A stretch of DNA of 64,000 nt, from assembly GCA_002110465.1 (NCBI GenBank), contig NEED01000023.1, positions 124,001-188,000 on the forward strand. Direction: 5' to 3'. The translations under genes and the position numbers were made by a program. Shown here in pieces: positions 9,118 to 17,697 of this stretch (positions are counted from its first letter, which is position 1; every line of letters begins with the position of its first letter). Below the pieces are notes generated by a model, which searched no databases, had not been told where the DNA came from, and saw nothing but the letters and a program-made list of their open reading frames with translations. Source of the DNA: an unicellular cyanobacterium SU2. GTDB lineage: Bacteria; Cyanobacteriota; Cyanobacteriia; Cyanobacteriales; Microcystaceae.

Positions 9118-9325
9118 TTATAAGGTACGAAAGTGACCTGCTTTAAATTCCCCTATCGCTTCTTCGGCTAAAGCTTCTAGTTTCCCGTCTGCAACATCTT
9201 GTTCTAGCTTCTTATCCCAATGTTGATAATCTAGCTCGAAAAACCACTGTCTGAGTTCCTCAAATTCTTCTGAGGAGAGTTCGAGGTTCGAGTATAGCTG
9301 CTTCAATTTTCTCTATGGTTGACAT
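9118..9325 (-). pseudogene. Frameshifted antitoxin gene (partner of the RelE-like relic)
   Basis: The normal cyanobacterial antitoxin of this kind starts MSTIEKIEAAI and continues into a SSEEFEELRQWFFELDYQHWD-type block. Here the start (ATG at 9325-9323) and the first 11 codons are in one frame and the rest (9118-9306) in another. The break is an exact tandem duplication of GTTCGAG (9279-9285 and 9286-9292, plus strand). Removing one copy joins IEAAIL directly to ELSSEEFEEL. The C-terminal part is otherwise well preserved, so the mutation looks recent. Confidence 0.75.
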
Positions 9326-9451
9326 GGACAGATCGAGGATAAAATCTTTAATTGCTTTCAATTATAGACTTGGTTGTGATACTACGAGCTGAATTTGTGT
9401 ATATAGACAAATGCGATCGCTATTCCGAACTGTCATATAAACCTCATGGGA

Positions 9452-9490
9452 TTACTTTTTTTAATTGCTTTAAAAATTTTAGGCGATCGC
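9452..9490. repeat. HIP1-flanked interspersed repeat, copy 2
   Basis: TTTTTTTAATTGCTTTAAAA followed by a short AT run and AGGCGATCGC; another GCGATCGC lies 32 bp upstream (9413-9420). A plus-strand frame of 68 codons across this region has no family features and I treat it as non-coding. Confidence 0.55.
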
Positions 9491-9580
9491 ACTACAATCA
9501 AACAATTAAGCATACTAAAAGGTTAGCAACCAAAGCGTACATATCCTCATCGGTGTAAAGTGCTGCTGGCATAGCTAAAA

Positions 9581-9868
9581 TTAACTTAAGGAGGCTTTCA
9601 CCGCAGGATGAACCAAATCATCTGGAACTTGATTACGCTCGATATACTCGTTAATTTCTATCTGATGATCCAAATAAAAACTTAAAGCATCAAACACTTG
9701 CGCCAAAGTGAGATGAGGTAAATGATGTAAAATTTCTTCTGGCATTATGCCTAAACGCCACAAGCCAACAATAGCACGTACAGATGTCCGAGTATCTTTA
9801 ATAATTGGTTCTCCACTCAAAATCTCAGGATTTCTAGCTACATAACGAGATAAAGCTGTGGCAGACAT
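9581..9868 (-). CDS. DUF433-family antitoxin, without adjacent toxin
   Basis: A 95-residue DUF433 protein, a winged-helix-like antitoxin family. The signature is visible: RNPEILSGEPIIKDTRTSVRAIVGLWRLGIMPEEILHHLPHLT, then LAQVFDALSFYLDHQIEI. The DUF433 partner is normally a DUF5615 PIN-like toxin encoded immediately downstream; no toxin frame follows here, only AT-rich spacer and a HIP1-type repeat. It could be an orphan antitoxin that neutralises the paralogous DUF5615 toxin encoded 150 bp upstream, or a leftover. Family assignment is sure, role inferred. Confidence 0.85.
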   Translation of the reverse strand: MSATALSRYVARNPEILSGEPIIKDTRTSVRAIVGLWRLGIMPEEILHHLPHLTLAQVFDALSFYLDHQIEINEYIERNQVPDDLVHPAVKASLS

Positions 9869-9924
9869 AGAAGTTATTTACCGATCTAATTCACTGTTGT
9901 ATTCAGTTTATCAGCTTGGTTATG

Positions 9925-9966
9925 GCGATCGCTATTGTAAACTGCTTTAAAATTACGGGCGATCGC
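9925..9966. repeat. HIP1-flanked interspersed repeat, copy 3
   Basis: GCGATCGC (9925-9932), then ATTGTAAACTGCTTTAAAAT, then GGGCGATCGC ending at 9966. The best-defined copy, bounded by perfect HIP1 octamers at both ends. Confidence 0.65.
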
Positions 9967-10020
9967 CGCATTTTTCCTCTTGTTAAAAACTAGAAAACAA
10001 ATCTCAAGTCTTTAGCATAT

Positions 10021-10353
10021 TTATGATAAAGCAAGCAGAGATAAATTTTTATCTTCATAAAATAGTTTAATCGCTTCAAACTCCCGACGCAGCAAATTTT
10101 CAACTTGTAATGTTGAACAGTTTCCCAGTCGAAGCCAAATGACTTTTGGTGGATTGCCAAATACTAAGCTCAGATCGTGCATATCAGCATCTTTCGAGAC
10201 AATCATTAAATCATTGTCTTTCGCATAATTCCAAACGATTGGATCGATTGTTGCTTTCATGCCCACATCTCGGACGTGAAGGGAGTGGGGAAAAATATTA
10301 CTCAAACGGTTCGGCAATTTAGGTGATAAGTTTTCATCAAACAGTAATTTCAT
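10021..10353 (-). CDS. DUF5615 PIN-like toxin
   Basis: A 110-residue DUF5615 protein, the PIN-like nuclease component of a type II toxin-antitoxin pair. It begins MKLLFDENLSPKL, with the characteristic DEN acidic cluster, and continues with the HVRDVGM motif and the MIVSKDADMHDL segment that supplies further acidic residues. The start codon overlaps the end of the upstream DUF433 antitoxin by four bases. Length is normal. The predicted activity is RNA cleavage when unbound from the antitoxin. Confidence 0.88.
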   Translation of the reverse strand: MKLLFDENLSPKLPNRLSNIFPHSLHVRDVGMKATIDPIVWNYAKDNDLMIVSKDADMHDLSLVFGNPPKVIWLRLGNCSTLQVENLLRREFEAIKLFYEDKNLSLLALS

Positions 10354-10580
10354 GGGGATACGGTTGCGGCCATAAACCGACGTTCACGATCAGCCGCATA
10401 AGCAATACAAGCTTTTAGGTCTTCTCGTGTCAGATCGGGAAAATCATCAAGAATTTCTGCTTCAGTCATCTCAGAAGCCAGGTATTCAAGGACTTCATAT
10501 ACTGTAATTCGCAAACCCCGTACACAAGGTTTACCACCGCGTTTATTCGCTTCGACTGTGATATAGTTTCTATAGTTCAT
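10350..10580 (-). CDS. DUF433-family antitoxin
   Basis: A 76-residue DUF433 antitoxin with the conserved block GGKPCVRGLRITVYEVLEYLASEMTEAEILDDFPDLTREDLKA, a form shorter and more divergent than the orphan DUF433 gene nearby. It leads a two-gene operon with the DUF5615 toxin (4-base overlap). Autoregulation at the promoter upstream of 10580 is expected from the family, but I see no clear operator. Confidence 0.9.
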   Translation of the reverse strand: MNYRNYITVEANKRGGKPCVRGLRITVYEVLEYLASEMTEAEILDDFPDLTREDLKACIAYAADRERRFMAATVSP

Positions 10581-10775
10581 AATTAAAATTATCCCCGTTC
10601 TGTTTTCGCCATTTACACAATCTTAGCGCGATCACTCATTTCTTTTAGTTTACTTTCTCCTTCTTGAGCAATTGTTAATATTTCTTTTAACTATACATTT
10701 TTTGCTAGTTTTTCCACAGATCATAAAGTTCTTAGTTTAGAATAGCCATAGTGAGAGTAGTCAATAAAATTATGT

Positions 10776-11453
10776 ATGAAAGACCAAACTTATTGTTGGA
10801 TTTGTAAAAAAACTGCTGACAGTGCTGAGCATAGGATTAAAAAAAGTGACTTAGTAACTCTTCATGGCTCTGGCTCGTATAAAAATACACTTATAATGTT
10901 CCGTGGAGACCAACAAATTCCTATCCAAGGACCTAATTCTAAAATTGTCAAATATAATAAAATATTGTGTGCTAATTGCAACAATAATTTTTCTCAGCCT
11001 TTTGATAAAGCATACGAAATTTTTGTTAACTACATTCTTGATAATGAAAACCTAGTAATCAAGCGTAGGTTTGTGAACTTCAGAGATATTTATGGCGATG
11101 AATTTGAGAATGGTCAGCGTAATCTTTATAAATACTTTGTAAAGAGTTTTGGATGTAGGCTTGCTAATGATGGTCATCTAATTCCTAAAGACTTACCTGC
11201 TTTACTCTCAAAAAGACGTTTTCGGACTGGACTTCGGATAACATTTTCTATAAATGAAGATTACTTAGATTTTAAATTTAATATATTGGCAAATGGTCCA
11301 TTAAGAACATATCTTCCTTTGCAAGAAACTCGCCCAACATGGCTGGAAAAATGGAGGTATAAACAATATGGAAGAACAATTCCTCTTCAATACATATCAA
11401 ATGAGAGCTTCAAATGGTTAACTACATGGTGTTGGTATAATATTCAACGGTAG
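10776..11453 (+). pseudogene. HNH-like protein gene, 5' part (split by a 13.9-kb insertion)
   Basis: The frame encodes CWIC (Cys7/Cys10), AEHRIKKSD and LCANCNNNF, a C-x-x-C / H / C-x-x-C arrangement like that of zinc-bound HNH nuclease folds. The rest is a basic domain I do not recognise. The natural frame runs to 11448 (WYNIQ); the following Arg and stop at 11451-11453 belong to the inserted IS1-family end. The remaining codons lie at 25327-25448. Joining the two across one TATTCAAC gives 265 in-frame codons including the stop. The truncated product keeps the putative HNH part but lacks about 41 C-terminal residues. Confidence 0.8.
11441..11448. repeat. Target-site duplication, left copy (TATTCAAC)
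   Basis: TATTCAAC directly precedes the inserted IS1-type end at 11449 and is repeated exactly at 25319-25326 after the opposite end. Eight bases fit IS1-family duplications (8-9 bp). Confidence 0.85.
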
Positions 11454-11469
11454 TGATTCCCATGTAGTG
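11449..11469 (+). repeat. Solo IS1-family terminal repeat (left end)
   Basis: The 21-bp end is identical to the left end of the IS1 remnant at 24809 and is the inverse of the end at 25318. Nothing else of an IS1 copy follows it; IS66-like sequence begins within about ten bases. Confidence 0.8.
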
Positions 11470-11477
11470 ATAGGAGG

Positions 11478-11588
11478 AGCGTCATTGAAACTTGCCGTCT
11501 GAGAAATTTGAAACCTTGGGGCATTATTTGTGAAATTATTGCTTCTGCTCGAAAGGGTGTTAATCCACCTCTAATTCCAGCTGCTTAA
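11478..11588 (+). pseudogene. C-terminal fragment of an IS66-like transposase
   Basis: An open frame reads SVIETCRLRNLKPWGIICEI and continues IASARKGVNPPLIPAA before the stop at 11586-11588. The ETCR...PW...VI.ARKG..PPIP pattern resembles the C-terminus of IS66-family transposases as I know them. It is truncated at its 5' side by the IS1-type end and followed within seven bases by a terminal inverted repeat. The N-terminal fragment of a transposase of the same kind lies at the other end of the unit. Family call is moderate, because only 36 codons remain. Confidence 0.55.
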
Positions 11589-11594
11589 TTCTTG

Positions 11595-11622
11595 CTTTCA
11601 AGGGGGGGATGTGAACGGTTAC
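11595..11622 (-). repeat. IS66-like terminal inverted repeat (pairs with 24607-24634)
   Basis: The 28 bp ending GTGAACGGTTAC at 11622 match the reverse complement of 24607-24634 at 25 positions. Read outward-in the ends start GTAAC, in keeping with the GTAA ends of IS66 elements. Similarity continues a few bases into the cargo side (TCTTC). Confidence 0.75.
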
Positions 11623-11842
11623 CTCTTCTTCGCTTTGAGACGCAATGTAATCACAAATGATTACGTTATTGGGAAAGTTTTATCCAACTATCCCTAATCC
11701 CCTATCCCCAACAAGAAAATTATGCTACCCCCTTGACAATCATCATGACTGAACATCGCCCGGCTTGACTACCCTAACGAAAAAATAACACTCTGTCATT
11801 GGCTGGCGATCACTTGCCAAAATCCCCTACCCACAAAATCCG
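11623..11842. other. Non-coding cargo edge
   Basis: No gene is seen. GTAATCACAAATGATTAC (11648-11665) is a 7-bp inverted repeat with a 4-bp loop, downstream of the WD40 paralogue; it could be a protein-binding site or a weak terminator. The rest is ordinary spacer. Confidence 0.5.
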
Positions 11843-14800
11843 TTAGAACGAGTTTTGGACTTGCCAAATTCTGATAGTGCGATCGCTGTGACTAATTATG
11901 CTCTGCCCATCAGGGCTAATGGCTACAGAGTGAATATCCTCTGCTGATTTCAGCACACCTGCTGAAAATCTTGTGAGAGTACGAAGTTCTTTACCCGTAT
12001 TCAGTTCCCATATTTTTATACAATCGCTACTAATACCAGCAAGAATTTTTCCATTAGGGCTGATAGATAAAGATTTTATAAACATTGGTCTGCGCTCGCT
12101 CTCAGTGAAAGTAAGAAGTTCTTTGCCCGTATTCAGCTCCCAAACTTTGATTGTTTCGTCTATACTACTACTGACGAGCATTTGTTCATTGGGACTGATG
12201 ACCATGCTAATAACAAACTCTGAATGTCCTGTAAGAGTATGCAGTTCTTTGCCCGTATTTATTTCCCAAACTTTGATAGTTTTGTCTTCGCTACTACTGA
12301 CGAGAGTTTCTCCATTGGGGCTGATAGCTAAAGCTCGAATCCAGTCTGAATGCCCGGTGAGAGTACGAATTTCTTTTCCTGTATTCAGCTCCCAAATTTT
12401 AATTTCGTTTTCATAATTGCTGCCAATGATAGTGTGACCGTTTGGGCTAATAGTTAGATTCTCGGCAATTGGAAGCTCAGTGAGAGTGCGTAGTATATTA
12501 CCAGTATTTAGCTCCCAAACTTTAATAATCCTTCCGTCAAGACTAAGGAGCGTCTGTCCATCGGGAGTAATGGCTACAGTTTTAACAGGGTTTGAATGTC
12601 CGTAGAGAGTACGCAGTTTTTTCCCTGTATCTAACTCCCAAATGTCAATAGTGTTATGCTTGTAATCTTCGCCGCCAAATTTGTATGCATTACCACTGAC
12701 AATAGTTTTTCCATCTGGACTAATGGCTATGGATTGAATTTTGCATTCTGAATCCGCTATACAGGTATTAGCCAGAGAAACGTTTTCTAGTTTCTGCTTA
12801 CTCTCAAGGCTTCTTTGTCTTCGTAGAGTTTCGGCTACTTTGATTTTTTCAATTGATTCAGATAGTTGCCAGACTCTAATCTTGTCATTATCGGCAGTAA
12901 CAAGAGTCTGCCCATCGGGGCTAATAGCCAAACGGCTAAAATATTCGATTTGATATTTTTCAGCTGTTAGCGTGTACCGCAGTTCTCTAGTATATAGATT
13001 CCAAATTTTGAGTAATGGTACCATCATATCTCTCTTCCAACAAAAACCAATACAAATGAGCGTTTCACCGTCTGGACAAATATCAAATGAATTAACCCTA
13101 AAATCTGCATCTATATCGATAACTCGAAGCAGCACGCCAGTATTTAAATCCCAAATCTTAATCTCGTTTTGTTTTTTTTCTTCGTCAAACATTTTACTGA
13201 CAAGAGTCTTTCCATCTGAACTAATAGCGATTTGAGTGGGGTTTTTAGTACTAAAATCATAGGGGGATTCGATTCCCAGATGACGGAGAGACCAAAGATG
13301 TTCTCCGTTGCTCAAATTGAAGACATCAATCGTTCCACTCGTAGTGCCACAAGCAAAGGTTTGCCCATTTGGACTAATAGCAACAGAGAAATATTTAATT
13401 AAAGGTTGGCCCATTTTGAGACTGTACTGCCCTTCATACCCTTCATCAGTTAGCAGATAAATATGGATTTCTTGCTCCGTGACAAAGATCAAAGTCTGAC
13501 CATCTGGGCTAATATCAATCGACGAGCATGAACCTTCAGTATCGATTTTACCTTCTCCTATTCTTAATTTCTTAAGTTTTTTAAGGTTGACTAATCCGCC
13601 ATTATCTAAATCTAAATCTAAACACCAAATTTTGATTCCTGGTAATATGCCCAGAACACTAGCCATTATTTTTCCATCTGGGCTGATAGCAAGAGTTTTT
13701 CTATCAAGACCAATACCAGGTGGTGGATTAAAAAAACCAACATTAGGCACCGAATGTAGCAGTTCTCCATTTTTCAAATCCCAAATGTTCAAATTCCAGG
13801 TCGAATTAGGCTCTCCTCCAAAACCACCACAAACTAAAGCCTGCCCATCTGGACTAATAGCGAGTGAGTGGATGCCAAATTGTTTTGCATCCAGAGTACG
13901 GACTAAAGAGATATTGAGTTGAGGTCTGCTTTCAGCAATCTCTTGTTCTTGTCGAGCTTCAGCTTCTTCGTAATCTTCGCCTATAAAGTTGAAGAGTATC
14001 TCTACTTGGTCTAACCCATCCTCATCTTCGAGTGCGGTAAAACATTCCTTGAGCTTTTGTACATACTTTCGGTCTTCTCCTGTCACAAAAGATCGCATTA
14101 CCTCCAAAAGATCGACTCCTTGAATTCCCGATACCTGATGCTGCTGTAACCAAAGTTCGATTGAGGAATGAATCTGCTGTTTTGCCCAAGATTTATTAGG
14201 TAAATCAATCAAGCTTTGAACCAAGTCTAAGGTCAGTTCCGCAGCCCAAGAAGGACGCTCGGCTTGCAGTGCCTTGTAAAGCTGTTGATAGCCAGGAATA
14301 ATGGTTTTGACAACTTCATCAAATATTTCTTTGGTTAAATCAGGAACCAGTTTCTGAATATGAGGCAGCAACCGAGGAAGTAAAGGCGGCACGTCGTGAT
14401 GAATCAGGTGGTGAGCATCTGCTACCCAGCCGACAATCAGACAATGCATAGCGATTAGAAGCTGACTAAATGCTTTGACATCCTGGTTATCGGGTTGGTC
14501 AGCACCACGATGTCTTGCCAGCGCAAAAACCAAGTCACGGTGAGGCAAACCAGAGATAATGGTTCGATAGCAATATCTTTCTTGTCCCAGTCCCCAGTAA
14601 GCGATGCGGAAATTCAGCTCGTCTCCATCAACCTCTGACTCTAGAATTAACATTGGCTCCGATCGCAACTTACCAAAGAGTGCCTTGATACTGGCACCAC
14701 CATGAAAGCGGTTGCTGTCCCAGACACCATCCAAAAGTTCTGTCGGTCTCATGGGATTGTCCAAAGAGTAGTGTATTTCGAGAAATTCTCGCAGTCCCTG

Positions 14801-15280
14801 AGCCAAGCGTTTCTCAATTCTTAAGGGAGAGGACTGAGCTAAGGCACCAAAGCGATCAAAGTCTACTTCGGGAGGGGAAATTACTATTAATAATGGCATT
14901 GGTCCGCTGCCTTGGTGAGCCTCAAGAATCTGGGAAGGAAATAACTTCAGGGGCCAGTTCTCTAGAATTTTGTTTAGTTCCGGTAAGTGGAGCGTTACTT
15001 CCCGCTGTTTCGCAGCTATCTCTTCTTGCAGTTCGCGATTGAGCTTTGCCAACAAGGCTTCGTGTTCGAGGCGTTCCTTTTGTAATTCCCGTTGATTAGC
15101 TTGTGCTATTTGCTGAAGCTCCATCTGGGTTTGCCGACGCTTTTCATCTAGCTCGCGGTTAGTGGCCAGTGACCGCTCGGCGATCCAAATCCTTACTAAG
15201 TTAGTAATGACGGGTTCTAGATGATGAATGGTGGATGATAAACTGTCAGGAAGTAAACTTGAATGTGAATAAGGAGTCAT
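11843..15280 (-). CDS. Array paralogue A: coiled coil, core domain, WD40 repeats
   Basis: A 1145-residue protein with no signal peptide. Residues about 20-35 (VITNLVRIWIAE) form a short hydrophobic helix, and about 40-105 are a charged coiled coil (ELDEKRRQTQMELQQ onward). A core domain shared by all five paralogues spans about 105-460, with conserved blocks ENWPL, ISPPEVDFDRFG, LLDGVWDSNRFHGGASI, SEPMLILESEVDGD and AYWGLGQE. After a helical spacer with CFTALEDE, about 680 residues hold WD40 repeats, enough for two propellers (motifs such as SLAISPDGQ, IKIWELNTGKELRTLTGHS). No Walker A or protease motif is visible, so it is not an NLR/STAND ATPase. It lies last in a minus-strand series, 12 bp after paralogue B. 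Function unknown; I infer a ligand-binding scaffold. Confidence 0.85.
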   Translation of the reverse strand: MTPYSHSSLLPDSLSSTIHHLEPVITNLVRIWIAERSLATNRELDEKRRQTQMELQQIAQANQRELQKERLEHEALLAKLNRELQEEIAAKQREVTLHLPELNKILENWPLKLFPSQILEAHQGSGPMPLLIVISPPEVDFDRFGALAQSSPLRIEKRLAQGLREFLEIHYSLDNPMRPTELLDGVWDSNRFHGGASIKALFGKLRSEPMLILESEVDGDELNFRIAYWGLGQERYCYRTIISGLPHRDLVFALARHRGADQPDNQDVKAFSQLLIAMHCLIVGWVADAHHLIHHDVPPLLPRLLPHIQKLVPDLTKEIFDEVVKTIIPGYQQLYKALQAERPSWAAELTLDLVQSLIDLPNKSWAKQQIHSSIELWLQQHQVSGIQGVDLLEVMRSFVTGEDRKYVQKLKECFTALEDEDGLDQVEILFNFIGEDYEEAEARQEQEIAESRPQLNISLVRTLDAKQFGIHSLAISPDGQALVCGGFGGEPNSTWNLNIWDLKNGELLHSVPNVGFFNPPPGIGLDRKTLAISPDGKIMASVLGILPGIKIWCLDLDLDNGGLVNLKKLKKLRIGEGKIDTEGSCSSIDISPDGQTLIFVTEQEIHIYLLTDEGYEGQYSLKMGQPLIKYFSVAISPNGQTFACGTTSGTIDVFNLSNGEHLWSLRHLGIESPYDFSTKNPTQIAISSDGKTLVSKMFDEEKKQNEIKIWDLNTGVLLRVIDIDADFRVNSFDICPDGETLICIGFCWKRDMMVPLLKIWNLYTRELRYTLTAEKYQIEYFSRLAISPDGQTLVTADNDKIRVWQLSESIEKIKVAETLRRQRSLESKQKLENVSLANTCIADSECKIQSIAISPDGKTIVSGNAYKFGGEDYKHNTIDIWELDTGKKLRTLYGHSNPVKTVAITPDGQTLLSLDGRIIKVWELNTGNILRTLTELPIAENLTISPNGHTIIGSNYENEIKIWELNTGKEIRTLTGHSDWIRALAISPNGETLVSSSEDKTIKVWEINTGKELHTLTGHSEFVISMVISPNEQMLVSSSIDETIKVWELNTGKELLTFTESERRPMFIKSLSISPNGKILAGISSDCIKIWELNTGKELRTLTRFSAGVLKSAEDIHSVAISPDGQSIISHSDRTIRIWQVQNSF

Positions 15281-15292
15281 TTTCTTTCCCTC

Positions 15293-16333
15293 TCAATGTT
15301 TTTTAAGTAAATCAGAGATTAACTCTGCAAATCGCTTTTTAGTAAAAGTGGAAATAGTTGTGGGCAAGAGCTTTTCTATTAAACTGGGCAGTAGCTGAGG
15401 CAATAGCGGTGGCACGTCATGATGAATCAAATGGTGAGCATCTGCCACCCAGCCAACAATCAGACAGTGCATCGCGATGAGAAGCTGACTAAATTTTTTT
15501 AGGTCTTGGTTATCGGGTTTGTCAGCGCCACGATGTCTTGCCAGCGCAAAAACCAATTCTCGATGCGGCAAGCCAGAGACAATGGTCTGATAGCAATATC
15601 TTTCCTGTTCCACTCCCCAGTAAGCGATGCGCAAATTCAGCTTATCTCCATCAACCTCTGACTCTAGAATTAACATTGGCTCCGATCGCAACTTACCAAA
15701 GAGTGCCTTAATACTGGCACCACCATGAAAGCGGTCGCTGTCCCAGACACCATCCAAAAGTTTTGTTGGTCTTAAAGGATTGTCCAAAGAGTAGTTCGCT
15801 TCAAGAAATTCTCGCAGTCCCTGAGCCAGGTGCTTCTCCATTCTTAAAGGAGAGAACTGAGTTAAGACACCGAAGCGATCGAAGTCTATTTCGGGAGGGG
15901 AAATTACTATTAATAATGGTAGAGGTCCGCTGCCGTGGTGCGCCTCAAGAATCTGGGAAGGAGATAACTTCAGGGGCCAGTTCTCTAGAATTTTGTTTAG
16001 TTCCGGTAACTGGAGTGTTACTTCCCGCTGCTTAGCAGCTATTTCCCCTTGGAGTTCGCGATTGAGCTTTGCTAAAAGGGCTTCGTGTTCGAGGCGTTTC
16101 TTTTGTAATTTCCGTTGATTAGCTTGTGCTAGTTGCTGAAGCTTCATCTGGGTTTGCCGACGCTTTTCATCTAGCTCGCGGTTAGTGGCAGTTAGCTCCA
16201 GGTAAGCGACAAGTAACCATGACCACCGCTCAATGATCCAAATCCTCACTAAGCTGGAAATGACGACTCCTAGATTAAAAGCGGTGGAGCATAGATCTTC
16301 AGGAAGTAAATTTGAATATGAATAAGAAGTCAT
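15293..16333 (-). CDS. Array paralogue B: truncated at the core, fused to a foreign tail
   Basis: A 346-residue near-duplicate of the N-terminal part of paralogue A: same leader (MTSYSYSNLLPEDL), coiled coil, and core through DAHHLIHHDVPPLLPQLLP, with high identity at both protein and DNA level. It then stops matching the family and ends with FTKKRFAELISDLLKKH. That tail resembles the C-terminus of the low-complexity protein of this cluster (YFTEERAAQLTSEPLKTHF). So B looks like a recombination product in which the second half of the core and any effector were deleted and a scar of the other gene closed the frame. It may be a decoy or regulator, or simply degraded. Paralogue A starts 12 bp downstream. 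Confidence 0.8.
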   Translation of the reverse strand: MTSYSYSNLLPEDLCSTAFNLGVVISSLVRIWIIERWSWLLVAYLELTATNRELDEKRRQTQMKLQQLAQANQRKLQKKRLEHEALLAKLNRELQGEIAAKQREVTLQLPELNKILENWPLKLSPSQILEAHHGSGPLPLLIVISPPEIDFDRFGVLTQFSPLRMEKHLAQGLREFLEANYSLDNPLRPTKLLDGVWDSDRFHGGASIKALFGKLRSEPMLILESEVDGDKLNLRIAYWGVEQERYCYQTIVSGLPHRELVFALARHRGADKPDNQDLKKFSQLLIAMHCLIVGWVADAHHLIHHDVPPLLPQLLPSLIEKLLPTTISTFTKKRFAELISDLLKKH

Positions 16334-16345
16334 TTTATTTCTCTC

Positions 16346-16408
16346 TCAATATATTTCGAGTGAATCAGAGGTTAACTCAGCGACTTGCTTTTTACTTTTT
16401 AGTAAAAT
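16346..16408 (-). repeat. Scar of the low-complexity gene's 3' end
   Basis: This stretch matches the tail of paralogue B (15293-15352) and the last part of the low-complexity gene (about 23027-23078); all three share the TCAGAG-TTAACT core and an AGTAAAA block. In each place the next gene start in the transcription direction is that of a paralogue. Confidence 0.7.
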
Positions 16409-17544
16409 TCTGACATTTGTCGCTGTTCTAGCCAGAGTTTGACCGCATTATGGATCTGCTCTCTGACCCATGATTTATTGGGTAAAGGAGCTAAGCTTTG
16501 GGCTAACTCCAACATCAACTCAGGAGACCACGAAGGACGCTCTGCTCGTAAAGCCTCATAAAGCTGTTGATATCCGGGAATAATCGTATTTGAGGCCTCA
16601 TCGAAAACGGTTCTAAATTCTTCTGTGGGCACCAGTTGTTCTATCAAATCAGAAAGTAGCTGGGGTAATAGCGGTGGCACATCGTGATGAATGAGATGGT
16701 AGGCGTCAGCGGTCCAGCCTGCTACTAAACAGTGCAATGCGACTAGACGTTGACCGAATACTTTAATATCTTCTTGACTCGGCTTTTCGGCACCGCGACG
16801 TTTAGCTAGCTTAAAAATCAATTCTCGGTGATTCAGGTCGTCAAGGATGGTTTCGTAGAATGGTTTTTTCTGCCCTAACCCCCAGTAAGCAGCATTAAAA
16901 TTGAGATAATCTCCATTCACTTGGGACTCGATCACCAAAGTAGGCTGAGAACTCAACATTGAAAATAGAGCATAGATTCTAGATTCACTGTGAAAAGGAT
17001 TGCTCTTCAAAGCCCCACCTAAAAATTTTACTGGTCTTACCGAACGTTGCAGATTATAGTTCTGATTGATGAATGTCCGCAGTCCAATATTCAAGTCTGT
17101 CTCAATTCTTAGGGGAGAGAATTGAACTAGGTCACCAAAGCGATCGAAGTCTACTTCAGGAGGGGAAATTAACAGTAATAAAGGAATAAGTGCGTTGCCA
17201 TGGCGACCCTCAAGAACTTGGCTAGCAGTATTTTTTAAAGGCCAATTCTCCCAATTTTTATGGGCTTCAGCCGTCTGGAGTGCTGTTTCCCGCTGTTTGT
17301 TAGCGACTAATAGCTGCATCTCGCGGTTATAAGCAGCAAGTTTTTCCTCTAGCTGCTTTTGCCGCTCAAATTGCCGCCGCTCAAATTTCTCTTGTCTTTC
17401 TCTGAGTTCCCTTAGCTCTAGTTGCACTTGCCGACGCTTTTCGTCCAGTTCAGTGTTTGTCACGATTCCCTGCTCGGTGTTTCTGGCTTGCACTAAGCTT
17501 GAGATAGCCAGTGCTAGATAGTAAAAGAAGTTCATATTGGGCAT
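16399..17544 (-). CDS. Array paralogue C: coiled coil and core only
   Basis: A 381-residue member that ends just after the core domain. It has the short hydrophobic N-terminal helix (FFYYLALAISSLVQARN), a coiled coil rich in Arg/Glu/Gln (RQEKFERRQFERQKQLEEKL), and the complete core including ENWPL, ISPPEVDFDRFG, NPFHSESRI, SQPTLVIESQVNGD, AYWGLGQ and the later DEASNTIIPGYQQLYEALRAERPSW and LPNKSWVREQI blocks. The C-terminal effector is absent: the frame stops at SEFY within the scar sequence. Its sequence is closest to paralogue E (RYVAQ/SLVQARNT type), not A/B. It shows that the core can stand alone. Confidence 0.82.
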   Translation of the reverse strand: MPNMNFFYYLALAISSLVQARNTEQGIVTNTELDEKRRQVQLELRELRERQEKFERRQFERQKQLEEKLAAYNREMQLLVANKQRETALQTAEAHKNWENWPLKNTASQVLEGRHGNALIPLLLLISPPEVDFDRFGDLVQFSPLRIETDLNIGLRTFINQNYNLQRSVRPVKFLGGALKSNPFHSESRIYALFSMLSSQPTLVIESQVNGDYLNFNAAYWGLGQKKPFYETILDDLNHRELIFKLAKRRGAEKPSQEDIKVFGQRLVALHCLVAGWTADAYHLIHHDVPPLLPQLLSDLIEQLVPTEEFRTVFDEASNTIIPGYQQLYEALRAERPSWSPELMLELAQSLAPLPNKSWVREQIHNAVKLWLEQRQMSEFY

Positions 17545-17697
17545 GATCGCTTTATAGAAGAGTAAAATTAGTCGTAATTGAGGAGTTGTTTGTTGCTGTT
17601 GCTGAAAGAGATTTGATTCTCAAGGTTGTCCTTTAATCCTCAAATAAAGGAGATTTCATTAAATTAATACAAAATTAAATGCGCTTACCATGCTGCT

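Noticed and set aside
9352-9558. Plus-strand open frame of 68 codons
   Set aside because: It has no family features, lies over a HIP1-type repeat spacer, and its codon use is poor.
11973-13922. Several plus-strand open frames within the WD40 paralogue
   Set aside because: They are antisense shadows of the repeated WD40 codons; they share the same periodicity and carry no motif of their own.
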